DNA of 7,336 nucleotides from CALXCT01 sp964422185 (GTDB lineage: Bacteria > Bacillota > Clostridia > Oscillospirales > Oscillospiraceae). Of the stretch, positions 1 to 5,356 are shown piece after piece (position 1 is the stretch's first letter; each line of letters starts with the position of its first letter). The notes under the pieces are model-generated. The model was not told where the DNA came from, made no database searches, and was given only the letters and a program-made list of their open reading frames with translations. Position numbers and translations under genes: made by a program. The stretch covers positions 1 to 7,336 of the forward strand of contig CAYRAG010000071.1 in NCBI GenBank assembly GCA_964422185.1, in the 5' to 3' direction.

Positions 1-34
1 CTTGTATTCACGCCATTTTTAGCCGTCTTGGGGT

Positions 35-123
35 GGCCGTTTTTATCGGGCCGAAGTATGTTGGCAGCCAAACCAATCTGACCGCTCTCACTGGCTCCGA
101 GCCCGGCCGTTGTTATCGGGCCG
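35..123. repeat. Two direct copies of a 19-base repeat
   Basis: GGCCGTTTTTATCGGGCCG at 35-53 recurs at 105-123 with one mismatch (T to G at the eighth base), start to start 70 bases apart. Each copy has GGCC near both ends, so each can form a short hairpin (CGGCC/GGCCG at 104-108 and 119-123 in the second copy). The sequence between the copies is not repeated, so this is not a tandem array of 70-base units. It lies beyond the 3' end of the sigma-like gene and may continue to the left of the window. The role is unknown; a site-specific binding or recombination site is possible but unproven. Confidence 0.6.
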
Positions 124-146
124 CGACGAAGAAGACGGGCATCATG

Positions 147-193
147 AGAAAAGCCATGAACGCGGCATACTGGCTGCGCTCATGGCTCTTTCT
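147..193 (-). terminator. Long near-perfect hairpin, possible terminator of the sigma-like gene
   Basis: The arms AGAAAAGCCATGA (147-159) and TCATGGCTCTTTCT (180-193) pair with a single one-base bulge. After an A-C mismatch the stem continues with CGCGGC (161-166) against GCTGCG (173-178), leaving a six-base loop at 167-172. That makes about 19 base pairs. Read leftward, the 3' arm ends in GGCTTTTCTC, a modest U-rich end, and the hairpin lies about 105 bases past the sigma-like stop codon. The other strand also has a pyrimidine-rich tail (CTCTTTCT), so it could act in both directions or be an element end rather than a terminator. Confidence 0.45.
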
Positions 194-254
194 GTTATCC
201 GGGGTTTCCGCGCCCGCGGGTTCCCGGCGCACTCCGCGATTGACAGGCGAATTT

Positions 255-296
255 GCCGCGGCAGGGGGGAGGATCCCTGCCTGCCGGCGCGGCAGG
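255..296. other. GC-rich nested inverted repeats at the sigma-like gene end
   Basis: GCAGGG (261-266) pairs with CCCTGC (275-280), and GCCGCG (255-260) can pair with CGCGGC (288-293). A competing hairpin CCTGCC/GGCAGG (280-285 and 291-296, five-base loop) ends just beside the stop codon at 299-301. Neither is followed by a U-run in the leftward direction, so I do not call it a terminator. It may protect or fold the 3' end of the transcript. Confidence 0.35.
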
Positions 297-298
297 AA

Positions 299-967
299 CT
301 ATTCCTGCGGCATCCAGGGGAACTCGTATCCTTTCTCCCTGTACCCGTGCGTGATTTTAGACCGGATGAACCTGAACAGGCTGCTGACTTTTGCCTGGGA
401 ACAGCCCAGCGTGCGGGCAATCTTCATCTGGGTGTAGCCATCCGCCGCCATCTTCACGACCCGCTGTTCCTCTCTTGTCAGGTACTTCCGGACGACCTCC
501 ACCGGGAGACTGCCCCTGTCTCTGCTCTCCACCTGCTCCGGGACAGAAAGCTGCTGCGCGTGCAGCATATCCGTGTCGCTGTTGTCGCAATCCTCGTAGC
601 CGCGGCGCGGGTCATCGTCACCGGTCTCCCGGCTGTACAGGGAAACCGCGGTGGCGCATCTCTTCTTCGCGGCCTCGTACCGGAGCGCCATGTTTACACT
701 GTTCCGGATGGCCTGGAAGCAACAGGTTGACAGCATCGTGTTCCTGGCCGGATCACAGGTCAGAAAACACTTCAGGCATGCCTCATACGCCATCTGCAGC
801 AGATCGTCGTACTCATACCTGCGCTGGTACGAGCCGATCGCTTTCAGGATAATCTTCTCGTTTTTCCCGATCCAGGCCATTTTCTCCGCCTGATTCCAGT
901 CCCTGGGCAGCTTCTCCTGCTCAAAATTCTCACTCACCGTTTCGTGCAATCCTCTCACCTCAAACAC
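299..967 (-). CDS. Small sigma-70-family RNA polymerase sigma factor-like protein
   Basis: The protein (222 aa from the GTG at 967) has the two domains of a minimal sigma factor. Residues about 35-100 resemble region 2, with YDDLLQMAYEACLKCF followed by a DPAR turn and a helix with AIRNSVNMAL. Residues about 161-206 form a region-4 helix-turn-helix with LTREEQRVVKMAADGYTQ, then MKIARTLGCSQAKVSSLFRF. An acidic linker (about 116-133) separates them, and there is no region 1 or 3. By family it should direct RNA polymerase to a special promoter set or act as a phage/element-type regulator. Region 2 is rich in cysteine (64, 67, 71, 82, 83). The start is uncertain: the ribosome site before 967 is weak, while a GAGGTGAGAGG-like stretch just inside the frame would suit TTG at 949 or GTG at 937. 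The gene is divergent from the MATE gene. No anti-sigma gene is visible. Confidence 0.8.
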   Translation of the reverse strand: MFEVRGLHETVSENFEQEKLPRDWNQAEKMAWIGKNEKIILKAIGSYQRRYEYDDLLQMAYEACLKCFLTCDPARNTMLSTCCFQAIRNSVNMALRYEAAKKRCATAVSLYSRETGDDDPRRGYEDCDNSDTDMLHAQQLSVPEQVESRDRGSLPVEVVRKYLTREEQRVVKMAADGYTQMKIARTLGCSQAKVSSLFRFIRSKITHGYREKGYEFPWMPQE

Positions 968-1047
968 AGGAATCTCTGCATGTCGTGGCTCGCACGGCAG
1001 GTTCTATGCGGTTCCGGGGTGAGGTATCAAAGGAGGATCGTGAGATT

Positions 1048-1245
1048 ATGAAAATAAGAATTCCGAACTTTTTCTTATCTATGTGGGAAGTATCCTGTGG
1101 TATAACACTTTTTCCTGAACTAATTTTTTGTTTATGCACGCGAGCGGAGGAGTCCGGGTTTCCCCGTTTGTTCGCCCGCGCATGGCATTCCGCCGCTGCG
1201 CGTGGTACCATATGGCGGAAAGCGGATCCTCACTGCCAGCGGTAA
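1048..1245 (+). CDS. Doubtful 65-codon leader reading frame before the MATE gene
   Basis: The frame opens with ATG at 1048, eleven bases after a near-ideal ribosome site AAAGGAGG (1029-1036), and begins MKIRIPNFFLSMWEVSCG. It ends with TAA at 1243-1245, whose last bases are part of the MATE ribosome site (1244-1250), so translation of this frame could be coupled to the efflux gene. The first half is hydrophobic with AT-rich codons. The second half is arginine- and alanine-rich, as a chance frame in GC-rich DNA would be. I recognise no family. If the extended -10 at 1098-1106 is the real MATE promoter, most MATE transcripts would not contain this start. It could be a leader peptide, a gene remnant or chance. 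Confidence 0.25.
   Translation: MKIRIPNFFLSMWEVSCGITLFPELIFCLCTRAEESGFPRLFARAWHSAAARGTIWRKADPHCQR
1098..1106 (+). promoter_or_regulatory. Possible extended -10 promoter for the MATE gene
   Basis: TGGTATAAC has the TGn motif followed by TATAAC (1101-1106), five of six bases matching the vegetative -10. No hexamer resembling TTGACA lies 16-18 bases upstream; extended -10 promoters can work without one. A start near 1113 would give a leader of about 145 bases before the MATE start at 1259. Confidence 0.35.
1188..1220 (+). other. Stem-loop in the MATE leader
   Basis: TTCCGCC (1188-1194) and GGCGGAA (1214-1220) form a perfect 7-bp stem with a 19-base loop. The stem ends 23 bases before the MATE ribosome site. 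It has no U-run. It might influence leader translation or be incidental in GC-rich DNA. Confidence 0.3.
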
Positions 1246-1258
1246 GGGGGCGGGCGTC

Positions 1259-2656
1259 ATGAGCGGCGGTACAGATCGGAACAGGGAGCTTTTCGAGACG
1301 GCGCCCGTTGCGAAAGCCCTGGCGATCATGGCCTTCCCGACCGTCATCAGCCAGCTGATCAGCCTGGCGTACAGTCTGGCGGACACCCATTTCGTGGGGA
1401 GAACCGGCAACCCGTACATGGTCGCGGCGGTGGCTCTGGTCTTTCCCGTCTACTGGGTTACCACCGTGCTGGGCAATCTGTTCGGGGTGGGCGGGGGCAG
1501 CACCATGTCCCGCCTTCTCGGCAGGGGAGATCCGGAGATGGCCAGGCGGGTATGCACTTTCTGCGTGTACGGCGCCGTCGGGGTATGCGCGGTTTTCTCC
1601 CTGCTTTGCCTCCTGTTTCTGGATCCGCTGCTGACCCTGCTGGGCGCCTCCGCGGAGACCCGGGACTACACCGCGCAGTACCTGTTCTGGATGGTGATCA
1701 TCGGAACAATCCCCTCCGTGCTCTCCACGGTCATGGCCCACCTTCTGCGCAACGCCGGCTTTGCCCGCCCGGCCAGTCTCGGGCTGAGCATGGCCGCCCT
1801 CGTCAATCTCGCGCTGGATCCCCTGTTCATGTTTGTCCTGCTGCCGCCCGGTCTCGAGGTGGCGGGGGCGGCGGTTGCCACCGTCACTTCCAATGTGCTG
1901 GCGATTTTGTATTTCATCCGGCAGTTTCGCAGGCTGCGGGATCAGAGCGTGCTGTCGCTGTCCCTGAACACGGGCTTTCCGGAGAGAAAGCGGGTTCTGG
2001 AGGTGCTCGGCGTGGGGATTCCCGCGGCGGCCGCGGTCTTCCTCTACGATGTGGCCACCATGGCGCTCAACTCCATGATGGCGGCGCACGGGGACTACCA
2101 GGTCGCCGCCCTGGGCATCTGCCTGAAAGCGGAGCGGCTGCCGCTGAACATCGGGGTGGGGCTGTGCCACGGCATGCTGCCCCTGGCGGCGTACAACTAT
2201 TCCAGCGGAAACCGGAAGCGGATGTTTGATGTCATCCGGTACGCCCGGCTCTGGGGCCTCTGCGTCGCGGCAGTGAGCGTCGCCGTCTGTCTGATCTTCC
2301 CGGATCCGATCATCCGGCTGTTCCTCGACACCACGGGCGGACAGACGGGGACGGAGGCCACCCTGGCGTTTGGAATCCTGTTTTTGCGGCTGCGCATCCT
2401 GTCCACGCCCCTGGCGTTCCTGAACTTTCACACCACCTATGCGTTCCAGGCCATGGGCAGCGGCAGTACCACCCTCGCCCTCGGTATCGTCCGCCAGGCG
2501 GTGTGTTACCTCCCCATGCTGTTCCTCATGAACCGGATCGGCGGGGAAGCGGGGCTCGCCGGCGCCCAGATCCTGTCCGAGATCATCACGCTGTGCGTCT
2601 CCTGCCTCGTGTTCCGGCGCAGGAAAAAGCAGCTGCTGTCCGGATCGCAGGTTTGA
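1259..2656 (+). CDS. MATE-family multidrug/cation efflux antiporter
   Basis: The protein is an inner-membrane antiporter of the MATE family, which exports drugs or metabolites in exchange for Na+ or H+. The start at 1259 is preferred because AAGGGGG (1244-1250) lies eight bases upstream; it gives 465 aa, the usual family length. The frame is open back to a GTG at 1202, but that adds a non-family 19-residue extension. Family marks include the first-helix pattern FPTVISQLISLAYSLADTHFVG (residues about 26-47, shown here only as a motif region), GNLFGVGGGSTMSRLLGRGD (about 72-91) and NLALDPLFMF (about 183-192). Two homologous halves are apparent, the second starting near residue 255, with about twelve hydrophobic segments in all and a basic C-terminus (FRRRKKQ). 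The glycine-rich second-helix motif is like that of the MepA/NorM-type bacterial group. The substrate cannot be deduced. It stands alone on its strand, divergent from the sigma-like gene and 597 bases before the redox genes. Confidence 0.93.
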   Translation: MSGGTDRNRELFETAPVAKALAIMAFPTVISQLISLAYSLADTHFVGRTGNPYMVAAVALVFPVYWVTTVLGNLFGVGGGSTMSRLLGRGDPEMARRVCTFCVYGAVGVCAVFSLLCLLFLDPLLTLLGASAETRDYTAQYLFWMVIIGTIPSVLSTVMAHLLRNAGFARPASLGLSMAALVNLALDPLFMFVLLPPGLEVAGAAVATVTSNVLAILYFIRQFRRLRDQSVLSLSLNTGFPERKRVLEVLGVGIPAAAAVFLYDVATMALNSMMAAHGDYQVAALGICLKAERLPLNIGVGLCHGMLPLAAYNYSSGNRKRMFDVIRYARLWGLCVAAVSVAVCLIFPDPIIRLFLDTTGGQTGTEATLAFGILFLRLRILSTPLAFLNFHTTYAFQAMGSGSTTLALGIVRQAVCYLPMLFLMNRIGGEAGLAGAQILSEIITLCVSCLVFRRRKKQLLSGSQV

Positions 2657-2754
2657 TCCCCCGGAGCCGGAGGAAACCCCGTCGTGTCCGGCGTCTTTCC
2701 CATCGCACGGCCCTCCCGGCCAGAGGGGCGCACGCCGGCCGTCTGTGTTCTGAC

Positions 2755-2783
2755 GCGCCACGGAAATAACAGTTTCCCGGCGC
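2755..2783 (+). terminator. Stem-loop after the MATE gene, weak terminator candidate
   Basis: GCGCC (2755-2759) pairs with GGCGC (2779-2783). After a small internal loop, GGAAA (2762-2766) pairs with TTTCC (2773-2777) around a six-base loop, giving ten base pairs. It lies about 100 bases past the MATE stop. The following bases (CCGCGGGGACATTG) contain no U-run, so intrinsic termination is uncertain. Confidence 0.35.
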
Positions 2784-2884
2784 CCGCGGGGACATTGTAT
2801 ATTTCACATTTCGGTATTTCTGATAAATTGTTCTCTGTATTGGCGTAAAAGTCCGCGGCAGCCCGGAAAGCGCGGTAAAAATGG

Positions 2885-2922
2885 GCGTTTTCCCGGTTTT
2901 CTGTCTCCTGCCGGGAGAATGC
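2885..2922. other. Twelve-bp hairpin in the gap
   Basis: GCGTTTTCCCGG (2885-2896) pairs along its whole length with CCGGGAGAATGC (2911-2922), including two G-T wobbles, around a 14-base loop. Read leftward it is followed after two bases by ATTTTTACC, so it resembles an intrinsic terminator on the minus strand. No leftward gene ends here, however. Confidence 0.4.
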
Positions 2923-2994
2923 GCCGCACGATCCGCGCCGGACGGGAAACCGCCGTCTGTTTTCGGCATCATCTGCCGTACCCCCTGGCATCCG

Positions 2995-3035
2995 GATCCG
3001 GGGCGGGCCGTGCCGTGGGCCGGTTCGCCCCGATC
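2995..3035 (+). other. GC-rich hairpin upstream of the redox-gene promoter
   Basis: GATC plus GGGGCG (2995-2998, 3000-3005) pairs with CGCCCC plus GATC (3026-3035) with a one-base bulge, and GGCC/GGCC can close inside. The sequence GGGCGCTTTTCTG follows, so a short U-run begins eight bases after the stem. That is too far for a textbook terminator, but the hairpin could limit read-through into the redox genes. Confidence 0.3.
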
Positions 3036-3101
3036 CGGGCGCTTTTCTGTCCGCCCCGCAGCTGCTGTTCCCGCGTCTGGACAGACAGGGGCAGTTTTGT
3101 G

Positions 3102-3130
3102 TTGTGAGTCGCGGTTTCCTGTGTTATACT
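3102..3130 (+). promoter_or_regulatory. Vegetative-type promoter of the flavin reductase gene
   Basis: TTGTGA (3102-3107) and TATACT (3125-3130) are separated by exactly 17 bases and match the sigma-A consensus at four and five of six positions. A transcript would start near 3137, leaving a leader of about 117 bases before the ATG at 3254. This is the best promoter in the window and could serve the whole redox group. Confidence 0.65.
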
Positions 3131-3144
3131 TTCCGCAGAGGGGT

Positions 3145-3165
3145 GCGCACGCCGGGGAAGTGCGC
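3145..3165 (+). other. Hairpin at the 5' end of the reductase transcript
   Basis: GCGCAC (3145-3150) and GTGCGC (3160-3165) form a 6-bp stem, extendable by a T-G pair, with a nine-base loop. It would sit about eight bases from the predicted transcript start and may stabilise the 5' end. No known riboswitch core was recognised in the leader. Confidence 0.35.
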
Positions 3166-3241
3166 GAATCTGTATCATCTGTCCCGTGTCATCCGGCCTG
3201 AGCGGCCCGGAACCGTGGATTCGAAGGTAAAAATCATAAAT

Positions 3242-3246
3242 GGAGG
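3242..3246 (+). promoter_or_regulatory. Ribosome binding site deciding the reductase start
   Basis: GGAGG lies seven bases before the ATG at 3254. The frame is open upstream to 3104, but that earlier start overlaps the promoter, so 3254 is chosen. Confidence 0.85.
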
Positions 3247-3253
3247 TCTTACG

Positions 3254-5212
3254 ATGTACGAGACGAAATACCCGCATCTGTTCAGCCCGATCATTCTGGC
3301 GAACACCTACTTCAAGAACAGGATATTCGGCGCTCCCCAGGGCACAAGCTACTCCACCTACGGCAACCAGCCCACGGATGAATGCATGGCTTTCTACGAG
3401 CGCAAGGCCATCGGCGGCGTCGCCGCCGTGTGTGTCGGCGATGCCACGGTTGACGCGGAGATCGGCTGCGGCAACGGCCCGCACATCCATATGGAAGACC
3501 ACGCCAACCATGTGCATCTGAACCGGCTGGCCCGGGCCGTCAGCCGCCACGGCTGCGTGCCGTCCATTGAGCTCAACCACTGCGGCAGCAGCTCCCGTGT
3601 GTCTTTCATGAACGGCAACAAGATCTACGGCGCCATCGCCACGAGCACCACCAACTTCCACGCCGATGAGACCATCATCGCGGAGGAGATGCCCGAGGAG
3701 ATCATTGAGCGCACGATTAAGAAGTTCGCGGACGCCGCCCTGGTGGCGAAGAACGCCGGCTTCGGCATGGTCACGGTGCACGGCGGCCACGGCTGGCTGC
3801 TCAGCCAGTTCATGTTCCCCAACAACAACCGGAAGGATCAGTGGGGCGGCAGCTTCGAGAACCGGATGCGGTTCCCCATCGCCGTGGCGGACGCCATCCG
3901 CAGGGCGTGCGGCCCCAACTTCGTCATCGAGATGCGCATCAGCGGCGATGAGGTGTACGAGGGCGGCTACGACATCGACTACGGCATTAAGATTGCCGAG
4001 GCGCTGGACGGACATGTCGACCTGATCCATGTCTCCGCCGGCTGCCACGAGGTGGACGAGGTGTTCACCATCACCCATCCCAACATGTTCCTGGAGGACG
4101 GCGTGAATGTGAAGTACGCCGCCGCCATCAAGAAGCATGTCAAGACGCCTGTCGCCTGCGTAGGATCCCTGAGCGATCCCGAGATGATGGAGGAGATCAT
4201 CGCCTCCGGCAAGGCGGATGTGGTGCAGCTGGCCCGCCAGCTCTCCGCGGATCCGGACACGGCCAACAAGGCGAAGTGCGGCGAGAAAGACGAGATCCGG
4301 CAGTGCCTGCGCTGCTCAACCTGCTTTGCCCATGTGCTGCAGGGCGAGGAGTACAGCTGCGCCATCAACCCCCAGATCGGCCACAGCCTCGAGCAGATCT
4401 ACGATATCGTCAGGCCAAGCCGCGAGCCCAAAAAAGTGCTGGTCGCCGGCGGCGGCATCGCCGGGATGCAGGCGGCCCTCACCGCCGCGGATCGGGGCCA
4501 CGAGGTCATTCTGTGCGAGAAGTCGGATCGTCTGGGCGGCGTGCTGCGCTGCGAGAAAGATGTCCCGTTCAAGGTGCATACGGAGGAGTATCTGGACTAC
4601 CAGGAGCGCCATGTGAACAAGGCGAAGATCGAGGTTCGTCTGAATACCGCCGTCACGCCGGAGCTGGCGGAGGAGATCAAGCCCGATGTGATCATCGCGG
4701 CCATCGGCGCCAGAGAGTTTGTCCCGCCCATCAAGGGCATTGACGGGCCGAATGTCATCAGCGCCGTGGATCTGTATCAGCATCCGGAGAAGGCCGGGAA
4801 GAAGATTGTCATCCTGGGCGGCGGCCTGGTGGGCACGGAGCTGAGCGTCTACATGTCCATGCTGGGCCACACCTGCACCGTGCTGGAGATGATGGATACG
4901 CTCACTTTCGGCGGCAACATCCTGCAGGGGAACGCGCTGAATCTCCAGTTTAAGAAGTACGGCATCCAGGTGCTCACCGGCACGAAAGCCGTAGAGGTCA
5001 ACGAGAAGGGCGTCGCGGCGGAAAAGGACGGACAGCCGGTCTTCTTCGAGGCGGACACCGTCGTCACCGCCATGGGCCTCAAGCCTCTCCGGGACGAGGC
5101 GCTGGCGCTGCACGACTGCGCGCCGGACTTCTACCTCGTGGGCGACTGCAAGTTCCCGCGGAGCCTCCGCGAGGCCAACTGGGAGGGCTACCAGAGCGCC
5201 ATCGACTGCTGA
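3254..5212 (+). CDS. NADH:flavin oxidoreductase with 4Fe-4S cluster (OYE / 2,4-dienoyl-CoA reductase / BaiCD type)
   Basis: This 652-aa protein has the architecture of 2,4-dienoyl-CoA reductase, 2-enoate reductase, trimethylamine dehydrogenase and BaiCD: an FMN TIM barrel (about 8-345), a 4Fe-4S site, then FAD and NAD(P) domains. Such cytoplasmic enzymes usually pass electrons from NAD(P)H through FAD and the cluster to FMN to reduce an activated C=C bond. Visible marks are the LFSPIILANTYFKNRI opening, IELNHCG (105-111), the HGGHGW active-site stretch (176-181), NNRKDQWGGSFENRMRF (191-207), and cysteines 351, 354, 357 and 369 (CxxCxxCx11C). The nucleotide motifs are GGGIAG (399-404) and GGGLVG (522-527). 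The end has the usual VGDC and GYQSAI pattern. The usual active-site tyrosine after HG is tryptophan 181, and the common Gln of the QLxHxG motif is Glu 106, as I recall for trimethylamine dehydrogenase. The substrate is unknown; bile-acid, steroid, enoate or xenobiotic reduction are all possible. It is the first gene of the redox group. Confidence 0.93.
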   Translation: MYETKYPHLFSPIILANTYFKNRIFGAPQGTSYSTYGNQPTDECMAFYERKAIGGVAAVCVGDATVDAEIGCGNGPHIHMEDHANHVHLNRLARAVSRHGCVPSIELNHCGSSSRVSFMNGNKIYGAIATSTTNFHADETIIAEEMPEEIIERTIKKFADAALVAKNAGFGMVTVHGGHGWLLSQFMFPNNNRKDQWGGSFENRMRFPIAVADAIRRACGPNFVIEMRISGDEVYEGGYDIDYGIKIAEALDGHVDLIHVSAGCHEVDEVFTITHPNMFLEDGVNVKYAAAIKKHVKTPVACVGSLSDPEMMEEIIASGKADVVQLARQLSADPDTANKAKCGEKDEIRQCLRCSTCFAHVLQGEEYSCAINPQIGHSLEQIYDIVRPSREPKKVLVAGGGIAGMQAALTAADRGHEVILCEKSDRLGGVLRCEKDVPFKVHTEEYLDYQERHVNKAKIEVRLNTAVTPELAEEIKPDVIIAAIGAREFVPPIKGIDGPNVISAVDLYQHPEKAGKKIVILGGGLVGTELSVYMSMLGHTCTVLEMMDTLTFGGNILQGNALNLQFKKYGIQVLTGTKAVEVNEKGVAAEKDGQPVFFEADTVVTAMGLKPLRDEALALHDCAPDFYLVGDCKFPRSLREANWEGYQSAIDC

Positions 5213-5229
5213 CGGTTCTGAGCGTACCC

Positions 5230-5331
5230 CTGTGCCGCGGATCCCGGACAGCAGACAGAACAAAAACAGACGCGGCGGCACAGACTTTCTCCACGGGCGG
5301 ACTTTCGCCGGCGGGGGATCTGTGCCGCCGC
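5230..5331 (+). promoter_or_regulatory. Three-segment alternative-pairing RNA element between reductase and dehydrogenase genes
   Basis: Segment 2, GCGGCGGCACAGA (5272-5284), pairs perfectly over 13 bp with segment 3, TCTGTGCCGCCGC (5319-5331). The inner nine bases of segment 2 (5275-5283) can instead pair with segment 1, CTGTGCCGC (5230-5238), which copies part of segment 3. The two helices exclude each other. GAACA (5258-5262) and TGTTC (5334-5338) can extend the 2:3 fold, and GGCG/CGCC (5296-5299, 5306-5309) can close inside its loop. Segment 3 ends eleven bases before the AGGAGG of the dehydrogenase gene. There is no U-run after the helix, so control of translation or mRNA stability fits better than intrinsic termination. 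No known riboswitch class was recognised. Confidence 0.5.
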
Positions 5332-5342
5332 TGTGTTCAAAC

Positions 5343-5348
5343 AGGAGG
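5343..5348 (+). promoter_or_regulatory. Ribosome binding site of the alcohol dehydrogenase gene
   Basis: AGGAGG lies eight bases before the ATG at 5357. The earlier in-frame ATG at 5333 would overlap this site and the preceding RNA stem, so 5357 is preferred. Confidence 0.88.
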
Positions 5349-5356
5349 AAAGGGAA

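Larger units (their letters stand above)
968..1258. promoter_or_regulatory. Divergent spacer with an AT-rich patch
   Basis: This gap separates the leftward sigma-like gene from the rightward MATE gene and should hold both promoters. About 1045-1135 is strikingly AT-rich against GC-rich surroundings. Rightward, TGGTATAAC at 1098-1106 matches an extended -10 element, with no good -35 upstream. Leftward, CATAAT (complement of 1045-1050) resembles a -10 but also lacks a clear -35; TTGATA (complement of 1025-1030) has only a poor -10 at 17 bases. Exact promoters therefore remain undecided. Confidence 0.5.
2657..3101. other. Long gap without a supported gene
   Basis: From the MATE stop to the promoter at 3102 no frame has a ribosome site or a recognisable protein. 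The stretch 2793-2880 is AT-rich, including TTGTATATTTC near 2795, but no good promoter pair stands out. The rest is GC-rich and holds several stem-loops (2755-2783, 2885-2922 and 2995-3035). It could carry a non-coding RNA or a decayed gene; the sequence alone does not decide. Confidence 0.5.

Noticed and set aside
110..730. 206-codon plus-strand frame across the sigma-like gene
   Set aside because: Opposite strand of a recognised helix-turn-helix protein; no ribosome site and no family resemblance.
1079..2761. 560-codon minus-strand frame opposite the MATE gene
   Set aside because: Low-complexity Arg/Gly/Gln/His composition typical of an antisense shadow, and the MATE frame has clear family motifs.
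2881..3201. 106-codon plus-strand frame in the gap before the reductase
   Set aside because: No ribosome site, Pro/Ala/Arg-rich composition, starts inside a hairpin and runs over the promoter at 3102-3130.
3104..3253. Fifty-residue N-terminal extension of the flavin reductase
   Set aside because: It would begin inside the promoter and lacks a ribosome site; the ATG at 3254 has GGAGG at ideal spacing and starts where family members start.
2969..4138. 389-codon minus-strand frame opposite the start of the flavin reductase
   Set aside because: Antisense to the FMN barrel, no ribosome site or recognisable domain.
3254..5212. Bilirubin reductase (BilR) identity for the flavoprotein
   Set aside because: The HGDR motif I associate with that enzyme is not present; the active-site stretch reads HGGHGW instead.
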